From: Collinsella aerofaciens
GTDB taxonomy: Bacteria; Actinomycetota; Coriobacteriia; Coriobacteriales; Coriobacteriaceae
DNA length: 64,000 bases
Direction: 5' to 3'
NCBI RefSeq assembly: GCF_015555045.1
Contig: NZ_JADNJQ010000004.1
Location: 1-64,000 of the forward strand
Positions within the stretch are counted from its first letter, which is position 1, and every line of letters begins with the position of its first letter. Both the position numbers and the translations under genes were made by a program. The notes under the pieces are model-generated. The model searched no databases. It was not told the DNA's origin and was given only the letters and a program-made list of their open reading frames with translations. Of the stretch, positions 52,742 through 61,718 are shown in pieces.

Positions 52742-54145
52742 TTAGAAGTCGGCGTTGCCCACGGTGCGCGGGTGCGGCAGGACGTCGCGGATGTTGCCCA
52801 CGCCGGTCAGATACATGACCAAGCGCTCGAAGCCCAGACCGTAGCCGGCGTGCTTGCAGGAACCGTAGCGGCGCAGGTCAAGGTAGTACTTGTACTGCTC
52901 GGGATTCATGCCCAGGTCCTTGATGCGGGCCTCGAGCAGATCCAGGCGCTCCTCGCGCTGGGAGCCACCGATGATCTCGCCGATACCGGGAACCAGGCAG
53001 TCGGCGGCGGCGACGGTCTTGCCGTCCTCGTTCATGCGCATGTAGAAGGCCTTGATCTCGGCCGGGTAGTCGGTTACGAAGGTCGGGCGCTTAAAGTGCT
53101 CCTCGGTCAGGAAGCGCTCGTGCTCGGTCTGCAGGTCGATGCCCCAGCTCACGGGGTAGTCAAACTTGTGACCGGCGGCGACGGCCTGCTCCAGGATCTC
53201 GACGGCCTCGGTGTAGGTAACGCGGGCGAAGTCGGAGTTGGCGACATGGTCTAGGCGTTCGAGCAGACCCTTGTCCACAAACTTGTTGAGCATATTGAGC
53301 TCGTCGGGGCAGGTGGCCATGACGTCCTTGAGGACATACTTGAGCATGGCCTCAGCGTTATCCATGTAGTCGTTAAGGTCGGCAAAGGCCATCTCGGGCT
53401 CGATCATCCAAAACTCGGCGGCGTGGCGCGTGGTGTTGGAGTTTTCGGCGCGGAAGGTGGGGCCAAAGGTGTACACGTCGCCAAAGGCCATGGCAAAGTT
53501 CTCGGCATTGAGCTGGCCGGACACGGTGAGGCTTGCATGCTTGCCAAAGAAGTCCTGGCTCCAGTCGACCTCGCCGGACTCGGTGAGGGGCGGATTTTTG
53601 GGGTCGAGCGTGGTCACGCGGAACATCTCGCCGGCGCCCTCGCAGTCACTCGTGGTGATGATGGGGGTGTTGACGTAGACAAAGCCCTGCTCCTGGAAGA
53701 AGCGGTGGATGGCGGCAGCCGCGACAGAGCGGATGCGGAACACGGCGCGGAACAGGTTGGTGCGCGGGCGCAGGTGCTGCTGGGTGCGCAGGAACTCGAC
53801 GGTTGCGCGCTTCTTCTGCAGCGGGTAATCCGGGGCGCTCGTGCCCTCGACCTCGATGGAGGTGGCAGAAAGCTCGAAAGGCTGGGGCGCATCGGGGGTC
53901 AGCTTGACGGTGCCGGTGCAAATGAGTGCGGCCGAGACGTTTTGATGGGCGATCTCGTCGTAGTTGTCGAGTGCCTCGCGGTTCATGACGACCTGCAGGT
54001 CGCGGAAGCAGCTGCCGTCGTTGAGCGTAACAAAGCCAAAGTTCTTCATGTCGCGGACGGACTTGACCCAGCCGGCGACGGTGACGGTTTGGCCGCCGAG
54101 CGACTCGGCATCGGCATAGAGCTGCGCGATTTTGGTGCGGTTCAC
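52742..54145 (-). CDS. asnS: Asparaginyl-tRNA synthetase
   Basis: Class IIb synthetase. N-terminal OB fold ([18 protein letters not shown]), motif 2 region [21 protein letters not shown], and motif 3 [22 protein letters not shown] lies 4-5 bases before the GTG at 54145, which gives the standard 467 aa; an ATG at 54157 has no binding site because it is itself part of it. With asnB at 0.8 kb, the strain makes both free Asn and Asn-tRNA directly. A hairpin-rich gap follows upstream to the EIIA gene. Confidence 0.95.
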   Translation of the reverse strand: MNRTKIAQLYADAESLGGQTVTVAGWVKSVRDMKNFGFVTLNDGSCFRDLQVVMNREALDNYDEIAHQNVSAALICTGTVKLTPDAPQPFELSATSIEVEGTSAPDYPLQKKRATVEFLRTQQHLRPRTNLFRAVFRIRSVAAAAIHRFFQEQGFVYVNTPIITTSDCEGAGEMFRVTTLDPKNPPLTESGEVDWSQDFFGKHASLTVSGQLNAENFAMAFGDVYTFGPTFRAENSNTTRHAAEFWMIEPEMAFADLNDYMDNAEAMLKYVLKDVMATCPDELNMLNKFVDKGLLERLDHVANSDFARVTYTEAVEILEQAVAAGHKFDYPVSWGIDLQTEHERFLTEEHFKRPTFVTDYPAEIKAFYMRMNEDGKTVAAADCLVPGIGEIIGGSQREERLDLLEARIKDLGMNPEQYKYYLDLRRYGSCKHAGYGLGFERLVMYLTGVGNIRDVLPHPRTVGNADF

Positions 54146-54249
54146 GTATCCTCCCATAACGGTTGAATGATAGTTATCCATACAGTTCGTTATTCTAGCA
54201 GCTCGTCTCATTTGGGCTATACAGATAAGGCATTGGCGGGATGGTTTTT

Positions 54250-54290
54250 CAAACGAAAAGCGCCCGCGGCCAAATGGTCGCGGGCGCTTG
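54250..54290 (-). terminator. Terminator of the EIIA gene
   Basis: Arms AAGCGCCCGCGGCC and GGTCGCGGGCGCTT; minus-strand T-run TTTTCGTTT. Confidence 0.85.
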
Positions 54291-54326
54291 ACGAGGTGCC
54301 TTTTGGCTGTGTGGCGCGGGGCCTGG

Positions 54327-54890
54327 CTACTTGGTCTTGGCTACCAGCAGCGGGTCGCCAAGCTTGACGAGCGGGTTGCCGCCGATAAGCGTTCCAGACT
54401 CGCCGACATGGTCGATGCTCTTAAGACGATCGAGCTCGGAGACGATGACGGTCACGATGTCCTCATGACCAGCGGCCTTAATGGCCTCGCGGTCGAAGCT
54501 GATGAGCGGCTGGCCTGCCTTGACCACATCGCCCATCTCGACAAAGCGGGCAAAACCCTTGCCGTTCATTTCCACGGTGCCCAGGCCGACATGGATGAAC
54601 ACGCGCAGGCCGTCCTCGGTAATCATGCCGATGGAGTGGTTGGTGACAGTGGTGGCACCGATGCGGCCGTTGGCGGGCGCATAGATGGTGCCGGTAATGG
54701 GCTCGATGCCATAGCCCTGGCCAAGCATGCCCGAGGCGATCGTCTCGTCGGGAACCTCGTCCAGGTTGACGAGCACGCCGTTGACGGGGGCATAGATGAC
54801 GCCTTCGCGGGTAGCGAAGCTTGCTGCGGGCGGAACGGACGCCTCGCCGGTCGAGGTGAAGGTGGACTTAAGCGAATCGAGCAGACCCAT
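54327..54890 (-). CDS. PTS glucose-type EIIA component
   Basis: Cytosolic phosphocarrier of 187 aa (Crr/EIIA-Glc type). The phospho-His is in [16 protein letters not shown], and the second active-site His in [28 protein letters not shown] is the N-terminal signature. GGAGG fixes the ATG at 54890; the frame is open to 54971. It stands alone with its own terminator. It may serve PTS permeases lacking EIIA, such as the EIIBC at 36.1 kb, and could also be a regulatory EIIA. Confidence 0.92.
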   Translation of the reverse strand: MGLLDSLKSTFTSTGEASVPPAASFATREGVIYAPVNGVLVNLDEVPDETIASGMLGQGYGIEPITGTIYAPANGRIGATTVTNHSIGMITEDGLRVFIHVGLGTVEMNGKGFARFVEMGDVVKAGQPLISFDREAIKAAGHEDIVTVIVSELDRLKSIDHVGESGTLIGGNPLVKLGDPLLVAKTK

Positions 54891-55133
54891 AGTTGCCTCC
54901 AACTTAAATAGGCGCATATCGCGCGTTTGGTTTGCCGGAAACGTTTCACATGTGTTTCGCGGCTTGGTCAACGCCCCTATTCTACGCTGCTCAACGATAC
55001 CTCTGAACTGGGATTATGTGATATATCAGTTGAAGGGAAACTTATTGCCGGAGTGTTTCTGCGCCACGGGTTCAAGTGGGGTACGCTTGAAGGCGAAAAA
55101 CAAGGGCGCATAATTTGCGCGAAGGGAGCACAT

Positions 55134-56033
55134 ATGATTGTCGAGAACCATGCGCTGTGGGGCGAGGAGCCGACCGAGGATTATCCGGCGACGTTTACGT
55201 ATTTGGGTGCCGAGCCGTTGCCCGATAAACCGAATGGCCGCCGCCCCGCGGTGATTATCTGTGGCGGAGGTGCGTTTACGCATATCGCTCCGCATGAGCA
55301 GGATCCTGTGGCGTTTGCGTTTTTGGATCACGGTTACCAGGCCTTTGTGCTCAACTATGTCACGAGTTCTACGGGTGACGTGAGCTTTCCGCACCCCCAG
55401 GCAGATCTTGCCAAGATGGTCGCCACGGTGCGCGCCAACGCCGACGAGTGGCATGTCGATCCTAAGCGCGTGTGCGTCGTGGGCTTTTCTGCTGGCGGCA
55501 TGATTTGCGCCTCGCTGGCAACACAGTGGAAGACCGGCCCCTTTGCGGCACTTGCCGGGGCGCGTCCGGACGACATTCGTCCCGATGCCGTGGTGCTGGG
55601 CTATCCATTGCTCGACTTTGCCTATGTGCGCGACATGCAGACGCGCGATCCGCGCATTGACTTGCGCGTGCCCAAGACGGGCGGCAAGACGGGACGCGAT
55701 TTGCTCAACGACTACCTGTCGATGGTGACGGGCGGCGAGGCAACTGACGAGCATCTGGCCGACATCTGCCCCACCACGCATGTTTCGCGTCAGATGCCAC
55801 CGACCTTTGTGTGGGGCGTGTCCGACGACAAGACGGCGCCGATCGCGCAGGTATACCCGTTTGCGCAGCGCATGGCCGAGGAGGGCGTTGCATGCGAGAT
55901 GCACGTCTTCGACCAGGGTGGTCACGGCCTTTCGCTCGGCAACGCCAACACCGCGGTCGACAACGAGGACAAGCAGGTGGCGGTCCGTCCCTGGATTCGC
56001 CTAGCCTTCCGCTTCCTGGAGCGCCATCTGTAA
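55134..56033 (+). CDS. Alpha/beta-hydrolase, probable acetylesterase
   Basis: Predicted intracellular esterase of the BD-FAE/acetyl-xylan type, 299 aa. The oxyanion region is IICGGGAFTHIAPHEQDP, the nucleophile elbow GFSAGGMI, the acid is the Asp in GVSDDKTAP and the His lies in DQGGHGLS. GAAGGGAG precedes the ATG at 55134; the open frame upstream to 54927 has no suitable start signal. No signal peptide. It stands alone. Confidence 0.88.
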   Translation: MIVENHALWGEEPTEDYPATFTYLGAEPLPDKPNGRRPAVIICGGGAFTHIAPHEQDPVAFAFLDHGYQAFVLNYVTSSTGDVSFPHPQADLAKMVATVRANADEWHVDPKRVCVVGFSAGGMICASLATQWKTGPFAALAGARPDDIRPDAVVLGYPLLDFAYVRDMQTRDPRIDLRVPKTGGKTGRDLLNDYLSMVTGGEATDEHLADICPTTHVSRQMPPTFVWGVSDDKTAPIAQVYPFAQRMAEEGVACEMHVFDQGGHGLSLGNANTAVDNEDKQVAVRPWIRLAFRFLERHL

Positions 56034-56062
56034 GAGGACGGGCATCCCAGCCCTTCAATAAC

Positions 56063-56129
56063 TTGCGGTGAAATAGCTCCGATCTGGGGCATCAACCAGC
56101 CCATCCAGGAACTATTCCACCGCAACTTC
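56063..56129. repeat. TTGCGGTGAAATA palindromic element, copy 2
   Basis: ACTTGCGGTGAAATAGCTCC and GGAACTATTCCACCGCAACT pair over about 20 bp with mismatches, with a partly pairing interior (CTGGGGC/GCCCATCCAGG). Outer bases match the copies at 14692 and 60201. Confidence 0.75.
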
Positions 56130-56155
56130 GTTTTTGATGCCCCGCCCGGAAACTG

Positions 56156-56341
56156 CGTCCCAGTTTTGCCTTTCAAGGTGGGACGCAGTTTCCCATAGGG
56201 CCTCGACTGGGAAAGCGCGTCCCGTTTCGAGCGGGGATTCTGGGATGCATTTTCCGTAAGAGGCCTGTTAGGGAAACCATATCCCGTTTCGAGCCAGAAT
56301 TCTGGGATGTAGTTTCCCCGAGAGGCCTCATCGGGAAACTA
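56156..56341. repeat. Three tandem 62-bp repeat units
   Basis: Units begin exactly at 56156, 56218 and 56280. Each carries TCCC...GGGA and TTTCC...GGAAA complementary segments, with GGCCTC or GGCCTG between, so each unit can fold into one or two small hairpins. Units 2 and 3 are the closest (GTTTCGAG and ATTCTGGGATG shared). Nothing in them codes for protein. Confidence 0.8.
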
Positions 56342-56386
56342 TGGCCCTGAACTCTCCTGCCTGTCCCCATCGCACCGATCTGTCGA

Positions 56387-56416
56387 TTGAACGTCGTTGT
56401 GTGTTCGCGCTATCAT
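56387..56416 (+). promoter_or_regulatory. Promoter of feoAB
   Basis: TTGAAC (56387-56392) and TATCAT (56411-56416) with an 18-bp spacer. The two operator copies begin 14 bp after the -10 box. Confidence 0.6.
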
Positions 56417-56430
56417 GCATGGTTACAATT

Positions 56431-56464
56431 GGTTAGCCATGGCAAACGGTTAGCCATGGTGAAC
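56431..56464. promoter_or_regulatory. Tandem probable DtxR/IdeR-type operators of feoAB
   Basis: Two abutting 17-bp copies: GGTTAGCCATGGCAAAC (56431-56447) and GGTTAGCCATGGTGAAC (56448-56464). Each is a near-palindrome around CCATGG with GTT/AAC ends, and GGTTAGCC resembles the half-site of the IdeR/DtxR consensus. Placement at the transcription start fits iron-dependent repression. Confidence 0.6.
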
Positions 56465-56506
56465 ATAAATACAACGCCCTGTGGGCGCCGGGGGAGGAAC
56501 ACGGAC

Positions 56507-58867
56507 GTGAAGCTCGATACACTCGAGATTGGAAAGGACGCCGTTGTCGCATCGGTGGCATCGGACGATCAGGCACTCCGACAGCATATTTTGGACATGG
56601 GTCTAACGCCGGGCACCGAAGTCACCATGATGAAGTACGCCCCCATGGGCGATCCGCTCGAGATCCGCCTGCGTGGCTACGAGTTGACACTGCGCAAGGA
56701 CGATGCCGCTCGCATCGAGCTCGTGGGTATTCACGACACCGATACGGGTCCGCGCGCTAACGCCGCAATCGGAACGACGGAGCATCCGGCACTCGGCGAG
56801 GGGATGTATTCGCCCCGTGCGGCAAAAACGGCCGTGCCCGAGGGCGCACCGCTGCATTTTGCCCTCGCCGGCAACCAAAACTGCGGTAAGACCACGCTGT
56901 TCAACCAGCTTACGGGCTCCAACCAGCACGTCGGTAACTTTCCTGGCGTGACGGTCGACCGCAAGGACGGCACCATCCGTAACCATCCCGAGGCAAGCGT
57001 TACCGATCTGCCCGGCATTTACTCCCTGTCGCCGTACACGGGCGAAGAGATCGTCAGCCGCCAATTCATCTTGGACGAAAACCCCGACGCCATCATCGAC
57101 ATCATCGACGCCACCAACATCGAACGTAACCTGTACCTGACGCTGCAGCTTATGGAGCTCGACTGCCCCATGGTCATCGCGCTCAACATGATGGACGAGG
57201 TGACGGCCAACGGCGGCGCCGTGGACGTCAACCTGCTTGAGAGCCTGTTGGGCGTGCCCGTTGTCCCCATTAGCGCTGCCCGCAACGAGGGTATCGGCGA
57301 GCTGGTGGATCATGCCCTGCACGTGGCACGGTTCCGCGAACGCCCCGGTCGCCTGGACTTCTGTGCGCCCGATGGTCCAGACGGCGGCGCGCTGCATCGC
57401 TGCATTCACGGCATCGCCAACCTTATCGAGGACCATGCCGCGACGGCGCACATTCCCGTGCGTTTTGCGGCGACCAAGCTGGTTGAGGGCGACGAGCTGG
57501 TGACCGAGGCGCTTCACCTGGATCGCAACGAGCTCGACGCTATCGAGCACATCATTACCCAGATGGAGGGCGAGGCCGGCACCGACCGCCTGTCCGCGCT
57601 GGCCGATATGCGCTTTAGCTTTATCGGCGACGTGTGTGGGCGCTGCGTCGTCAAACCGCACGAGAGCCGCGAGCACGTGCGCTCCGTTAAGATCGACCGC
57701 ATCCTGACGGGTCGCTACACGGCCATTCCGGCGTTCCTGGTGATTATGGGCCTTGTCTTTTGGCTGACGTTTGGCGTGATCGGTGCGGCGTTGCAGGGAC
57801 TCATGGAGGACGGTATCGCGGTCATCATCGCCTCGGCCGATGCGGGTCTCAAGGCGTTCGGAACCAACGACGTGGTGCGCTCGCTGGCTGTCGACGGCGT
57901 GCTCACGGGTGTGGGTAGTGTGCTGACCTTCCTGCCGATTATCGTTGTGCTCTTCTTGTTCCTCTCCATTCTGGAAGACTCCGGCTACATGGCGCGCGTG
58001 GCCTTTGTCATGGATAAAGTGCTGCGTCGCTTTGGCCTGTCAGGCCGCAGCTTCGTGCCTATGCTCGTCGGTTTTGGCTGCACCGTGCCGGCTATCATGT
58101 CGACCCGTACGCTCCCATCCGAGCACGACCGCAAGATGACGGTCATGCTCACGCCGTTCATGAGCTGTTCGGCTAAGTTGCCGGTCTACGGTCTGCTGTG
58201 CGGGGCGTTTTTCCCGCAGGCGACAGTTCCCGCCATGGTCTCGCTCTATTTGATTGGCATTGCGGTCGGTTGCATCGCGGCTTTGTTGCTCAACCGCACG
58301 GCATTTAAGGGCGACCCGGTGCCGTTTATCATGGAGCTTCCCAATTACCGCCTGCCGAGCGTCAAGACGACGGTGATGCTGGCATGGGATAAGGCCAAGG
58401 ACTTTATTACCAAGGCTTTTACCATTATCTTTGCCGCTACCGTGGTCATCTGGTTCCTTCAGACGTTCGACATTCGCTTTAATGTGGTCGCCGATCAGTC
58501 GCAGAGTCTGCTTGCGGGCCTCGGCAGCATCATCGCGCCGGTGCTGACGCCGCTTGGGTTTGGCGACTGGCGTGCATCCACGGCGCTCGTCACCGGACTT
58601 ATCGCCAAGGAGAGCGTCATCTCGACCCTCACGGTACTTTTGGGCGCGACCTCGCCCGCGGCACTGTCGACCATGTTTTCGCCGTTCACCGCCTACGTGT
58701 TCCTGGTCTTTACGTTGCTGTACCCGCCGTGCGTGGCAGCCATCGGCGCCGTCAAGAGCGAGCTGGGCGCGCGCTATGCCGTTGCCGTGTTCGCGTTTCA
58801 AGTGACGGTCGCCTGGATCGTGGCGTTTGTCGTGCATTCGGCGGGCATATTGCTGGGGTTGGCTTAG
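56507..58867 (+). CDS. feoB: Ferrous iron transporter FeoA-FeoB fusion
   Basis: Imports Fe(II) under anoxic conditions. Residues 1-80 are a FeoA SH3-like domain (DMGLTPGTEVTMMKYAPMGD), then a FeoB G domain with G1 GNQNCGKTTLFNQLTG, G3 DLPG and G4 NMMD, then a membrane domain with the Gate motifs (GFGCTVPAIMSTRTL and SCSAKLPVYG) and about ten helices. The two usual genes are joined into one chain of 786 aa. The GTG at 56507 follows GGGGAGG; ATGs further upstream would lie within the operators. Tandem palindromes at 56431-56464 suggest iron regulation. Confidence 0.93.
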   Translation: MKLDTLEIGKDAVVASVASDDQALRQHILDMGLTPGTEVTMMKYAPMGDPLEIRLRGYELTLRKDDAARIELVGIHDTDTGPRANAAIGTTEHPALGEGMYSPRAAKTAVPEGAPLHFALAGNQNCGKTTLFNQLTGSNQHVGNFPGVTVDRKDGTIRNHPEASVTDLPGIYSLSPYTGEEIVSRQFILDENPDAIIDIIDATNIERNLYLTLQLMELDCPMVIALNMMDEVTANGGAVDVNLLESLLGVPVVPISAARNEGIGELVDHALHVARFRERPGRLDFCAPDGPDGGALHRCIHGIANLIEDHAATAHIPVRFAATKLVEGDELVTEALHLDRNELDAIEHIITQMEGEAGTDRLSALADMRFSFIGDVCGRCVVKPHESREHVRSVKIDRILTGRYTAIPAFLVIMGLVFWLTFGVIGAALQGLMEDGIAVIIASADAGLKAFGTNDVVRSLAVDGVLTGVGSVLTFLPIIVVLFLFLSILEDSGYMARVAFVMDKVLRRFGLSGRSFVPMLVGFGCTVPAIMSTRTLPSEHDRKMTVMLTPFMSCSAKLPVYGLLCGAFFPQATVPAMVSLYLIGIAVGCIAALLLNRTAFKGDPVPFIMELPNYRLPSVKTTVMLAWDKAKDFITKAFTIIFAATVVIWFLQTFDIRFNVVADQSQSLLAGLGSIIAPVLTPLGFGDWRASTALVTGLIAKESVISTLTVLLGATSPAALSTMFSPFTAYVFLVFTLLYPPCVAAIGAVKSELGARYAVAVFAFQVTVAWIVAFVVHSAGILLGLA

Positions 58868-58909
58868 TTATTTATTGACGGCGCAACCTCTGTGTATCGA
58901 ATTGTTTTC

Positions 58910-58943
58910 GGTCCCGTGTCCGTTACTGACGGATGCGGGGCCG
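58910..58943 (+). terminator. Hairpin after feoAB
   Basis: CGGTCCCGTGTCCGT pairs with GACGGATGCGGGGCCG (imperfect); only TT follows. TATAAT at 58950-58955 is the probable -10 of the next gene. Confidence 0.6.
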
Positions 58944-58988
58944 TTGCTATATAATCGCTTCCGCTCAAAATGATTGGAGACGTTATAT

Positions 58989-60185
58989 ATGAGTCAGGCA
59001 AGGCAAGACGGCATCACGCTCAGGCAATGGCTCCCGCTCATCGGGCTCACCTGCTGCGCGTTCGTGTTCAACACGTCGGAGTTCATGCCCATCGGCCTGC
59101 TGACCGACATCGCTGCATCGTTTTCGCTCACCGAGGCCCAAGCTGGCATCATGATCTCGGTCTATGCCTGGGGCGTCATGCTGCTGTCGTTGCCGCTCAT
59201 GGTGTTTGCCTCGCGCTTCGAGTTCAAGCGGATGCTGCTGGGCGTGCTGGCCGTGTTCTCGCTCGGTCAGTTCCTGTCCGCTGTGGCGCCGACCTATCCC
59301 ATCCTGGTCTGCGCGCGCCTGGTGGTCGCTTGCGCACATGCCGTGTTCTGGTCAGTCGCCTCGATTATGGCCTCGCGCCTGGTCGACACTCGCCACGGCG
59401 CGCTCGCCATCAGCATGATCGCCACGGGCTCGTCCATCGCGCAGATCTTTGGCCTGCCTCTCGGTCGCGCCATTGGCTTGGCCGTGGGCTGGCGCATGAC
59501 GTTTGCCGTGGTCGGGGGCCTCTCAGCCATCGCGGTCGTCTACCAGGCAGCGGTGTTCCCGGCCATGCCGGCGGGTGAGCGCTTTACCGTCAAACAGCTG
59601 CCCGAGCTGCTCAAGAACCCGCTCCTCATCGCGCTCTACGCAGTCACGGTCTTCATGGCGACCGGCTATTACGCAAGCTACAGCTATATCGAGCCCTTCC
59701 TGGCGCAGGTCGCGCACGTCGATGCGGGCGCCATTACCATGACGCTGACGGCGTTTGGCTGCTCTGGTTTGCTCGGAAGCTGGCTGTTTGGCCGCCTGTT
59801 CGATGGGCATCGCTTCCCGTTCTTGGCTATCACGCTCTCCGGCGTGCCGGTGGCCCTGCTGCTCATGGGGCCGGCCGCATCGTCGCTCGTGACAGTGCTT
59901 GCCGTCTGCGCACTGTGGGGTTGCTGCGCCACGGCCTTTAACGTGGCGTTTCAGGCCGAGCTCATCAAGCACACGCCGGCAGATTCGTCGGCCGTCGCCA
60001 TGTCGATCTTCTCGGGCCTGTTCAACCTCGGTATCGGCACGGGTACCGCGATCGGCGGAGCCGTGGTTTCGGGTCCCGGTATCGCCTGGATCGGCTTTGT
60101 GGGCGGGGCGATTGCCGTCGTGGGCGTCATCCTCGCCATCACCGTGCTGTTTCCGGCCATCCGCCGCGCCAAGCCCGTCGCCTAA
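58989..60185 (+). CDS. MFS transporter, sugar-efflux (SotB/YdeA) type
   Basis: A 398-aa membrane protein with about 12 predicted helices. The N-terminal TCCAFVFNTSEFMPIGLLTD, RFEFKRMLLG after helix 3 and the central MPAGERFTVKQ loop match the DHA1 sugar/arabinose-efflux group. GGAG at 58976-58979 supports the ATG at 58989. It stands between a hairpin and a palindromic repeat. The exported substrate may be a sugar, drug or amino acid; only the family is firm. Confidence 0.88.
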   Translation: MSQARQDGITLRQWLPLIGLTCCAFVFNTSEFMPIGLLTDIAASFSLTEAQAGIMISVYAWGVMLLSLPLMVFASRFEFKRMLLGVLAVFSLGQFLSAVAPTYPILVCARLVVACAHAVFWSVASIMASRLVDTRHGALAISMIATGSSIAQIFGLPLGRAIGLAVGWRMTFAVVGGLSAIAVVYQAAVFPAMPAGERFTVKQLPELLKNPLLIALYAVTVFMATGYYASYSYIEPFLAQVAHVDAGAITMTLTAFGCSGLLGSWLFGRLFDGHRFPFLAITLSGVPVALLLMGPAASSLVTVLAVCALWGCCATAFNVAFQAELIKHTPADSSAVAMSIFSGLFNLGIGTGTAIGGAVVSGPGIAWIGFVGGAIAVVGVILAITVLFPAIRRAKPVA

Positions 60186-60200
60186 CCATATCCCCTCATC

Positions 60201-60269
60201 AGTTGCGGTGAAATACGGATTGTTTAGCCCAATAAACCTGGCAAACAGTCCGTATTTCACCGCAACTTA
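60201..60269. repeat. TTGCGGTGAAATA palindromic element, copy 3
   Basis: The best-preserved copy: a 25-bp stem with a single G-T pair (AGTTGCGGTGAAATACGGA... against ...TCCGTATTTCACCGCAACT) and a 17-nt loop. Located 15 bp after the MFS stop. Confidence 0.85.
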
Positions 60270-60338
60270 TTTTGGGGAAGGGGGTGCACGCTGGGCATAC
60301 AATGGATGTCGTTGTGTTGAGCTTACCGGGAGGTTGCT

Positions 60339-61715
60339 ATGTGGGCATACGAGACGACGTTCTATCAGATCTATCCGCTGGGCTTTTGTGGAGCTCCGCG
60401 CGAAAACGCCGCCCCTGTTGCCGAGGATGAGCTCGCCCAGGCCGCCGATGCCACAGCTAGCCCCGATGCGCCCATCATGAAGATTGCCAAATGGGCCGAC
60501 TACCTGCAGGAACTCGGCGTTGGCACTGTGCTCATCAACCCGCCGCTCGAGTCCGATAGCCACGGCTACGATACGCGCAGCCTGCGCCATATCGACCGCC
60601 GCCTGGGTGGGGATGTCGACTTTGCCGCCGTGTGCGACACACTGCATGCCCACGGTATCCGCGTGGTGCTCGATGCCGTCTTCAACCACGTCGGCCGCGG
60701 TTTTTGGGCCTTCCGCGATGTGCAGGAGCGCAAGTGGGATTCGCCGTACAAGGATTGGTTCCACATCAGCTTTGACGGTGACTCGTGCTACGGCGACGGC
60801 TTTTGGTATGAGGGCTGGGAGGGCCATTTTGAGCTTGTGAAGCTCAACCTGCAAAACCCCGCCGTGGTCAATTACCTGCTTGAGTCCGTGCGTCGCTGGG
60901 CCGAGGTCTTTGGCGTCGACGGCCTGCGCTTGGACGTTGCCTATATGCTCGACCGCGACTTCATGCGCCGCCTGCACGCTTTTACCCGTGAGCTCAAGCC
61001 CGACTTTGTGCTGATTGGCGAGACGCTCCACGGCGACTACAACCAAATCGTCAACGACGAGATGCTCGACTCCTGCACCAACTACGAGTGCTACAAGGGC
61101 CTGTACTCCAGCTTTAACTCGGTCAACATGTTCGAGATCGCCCATTCGCTGCATCGCCAGTTTGGCGGCGACCCCTGGTGCATCTACCGCGGCAAACACC
61201 TGCTGTCGTTTGTCGACAACCACGACGTGCCGCGCCTGGCGAGCATCCTCACCGACAAGTCGTGCCTGCGTCCCGCCTATGGCATGCTCTTTGGCATGCC
61301 GGGCATTCCGTGCGTCTACTATGGCAGCGAGTGGGGAATTGCTGGTGAAAAGGGCGGCCCCGATGGCGACTGGGCGCTGCGCCCTGCGCTCGATGAGCCT
61401 GCGCCCAACGAGCTGACGGCCTTCATCACGCAGCTGGCGCACCTGCGCTCGGCAAACGACGCGGCGGCCCGTGCTCTCAACTACGGTGCCTATCGCAATG
61501 TGGTGATCCAGAACAAGCAGCTGCTGTTCGAGCGCGCCTGCGACGACGCGACGGTGCTCGTGGCGGTGAACGCCGTGGACGAGCCTTACACCTTTGGCGC
61601 CGGCGAGCTCAACGGCTCCTTTGTCGATTTGCTTGCCGACGGCGTGCCCACGGTCGAGCTGGCGGGCTCCCTTGAGCTTGCGCCCTACGAGGTGCGCTAT
61701 CTGTTGAGGGCCTAG
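60339..61715 (+). CDS. Intracellular GH13 alpha-glucan hydrolase
   Basis: Alpha-amylase-superfamily enzyme, 458 aa, without a signal peptide. The four conserved regions are DAVFNH, GLRLDVAY (nucleophile Asp), GETLHG (acid/base Glu) and FVDNHD. The N-terminal WAYETTFYQIYPLGFCG and the absence of a long domain C suggest maltodextrin-degrading or cyclomaltodextrinase-like activity on imported oligosaccharides. A domain-B insert carries GGDVDF. GGGAGG precedes the ATG. The glycosylase gene follows after 3 bp, so they share an mRNA. Confidence 0.9.
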   Translation: MWAYETTFYQIYPLGFCGAPRENAAPVAEDELAQAADATASPDAPIMKIAKWADYLQELGVGTVLINPPLESDSHGYDTRSLRHIDRRLGGDVDFAAVCDTLHAHGIRVVLDAVFNHVGRGFWAFRDVQERKWDSPYKDWFHISFDGDSCYGDGFWYEGWEGHFELVKLNLQNPAVVNYLLESVRRWAEVFGVDGLRLDVAYMLDRDFMRRLHAFTRELKPDFVLIGETLHGDYNQIVNDEMLDSCTNYECYKGLYSSFNSVNMFEIAHSLHRQFGGDPWCIYRGKHLLSFVDNHDVPRLASILTDKSCLRPAYGMLFGMPGIPCVYYGSEWGIAGEKGGPDGDWALRPALDEPAPNELTAFITQLAHLRSANDAAARALNYGAYRNVVIQNKQLLFERACDDATVLVAVNAVDEPYTFGAGELNGSFVDLLADGVPTVELAGSLELAPYEVRYLLRA

Positions 61716-61718
61716 GCC

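Noticed and set aside
56156-56341. CRISPR array in the 62-bp repeats
   Set aside because: Whole 62-bp units repeat and diverge; there is no repeat/spacer alternation.
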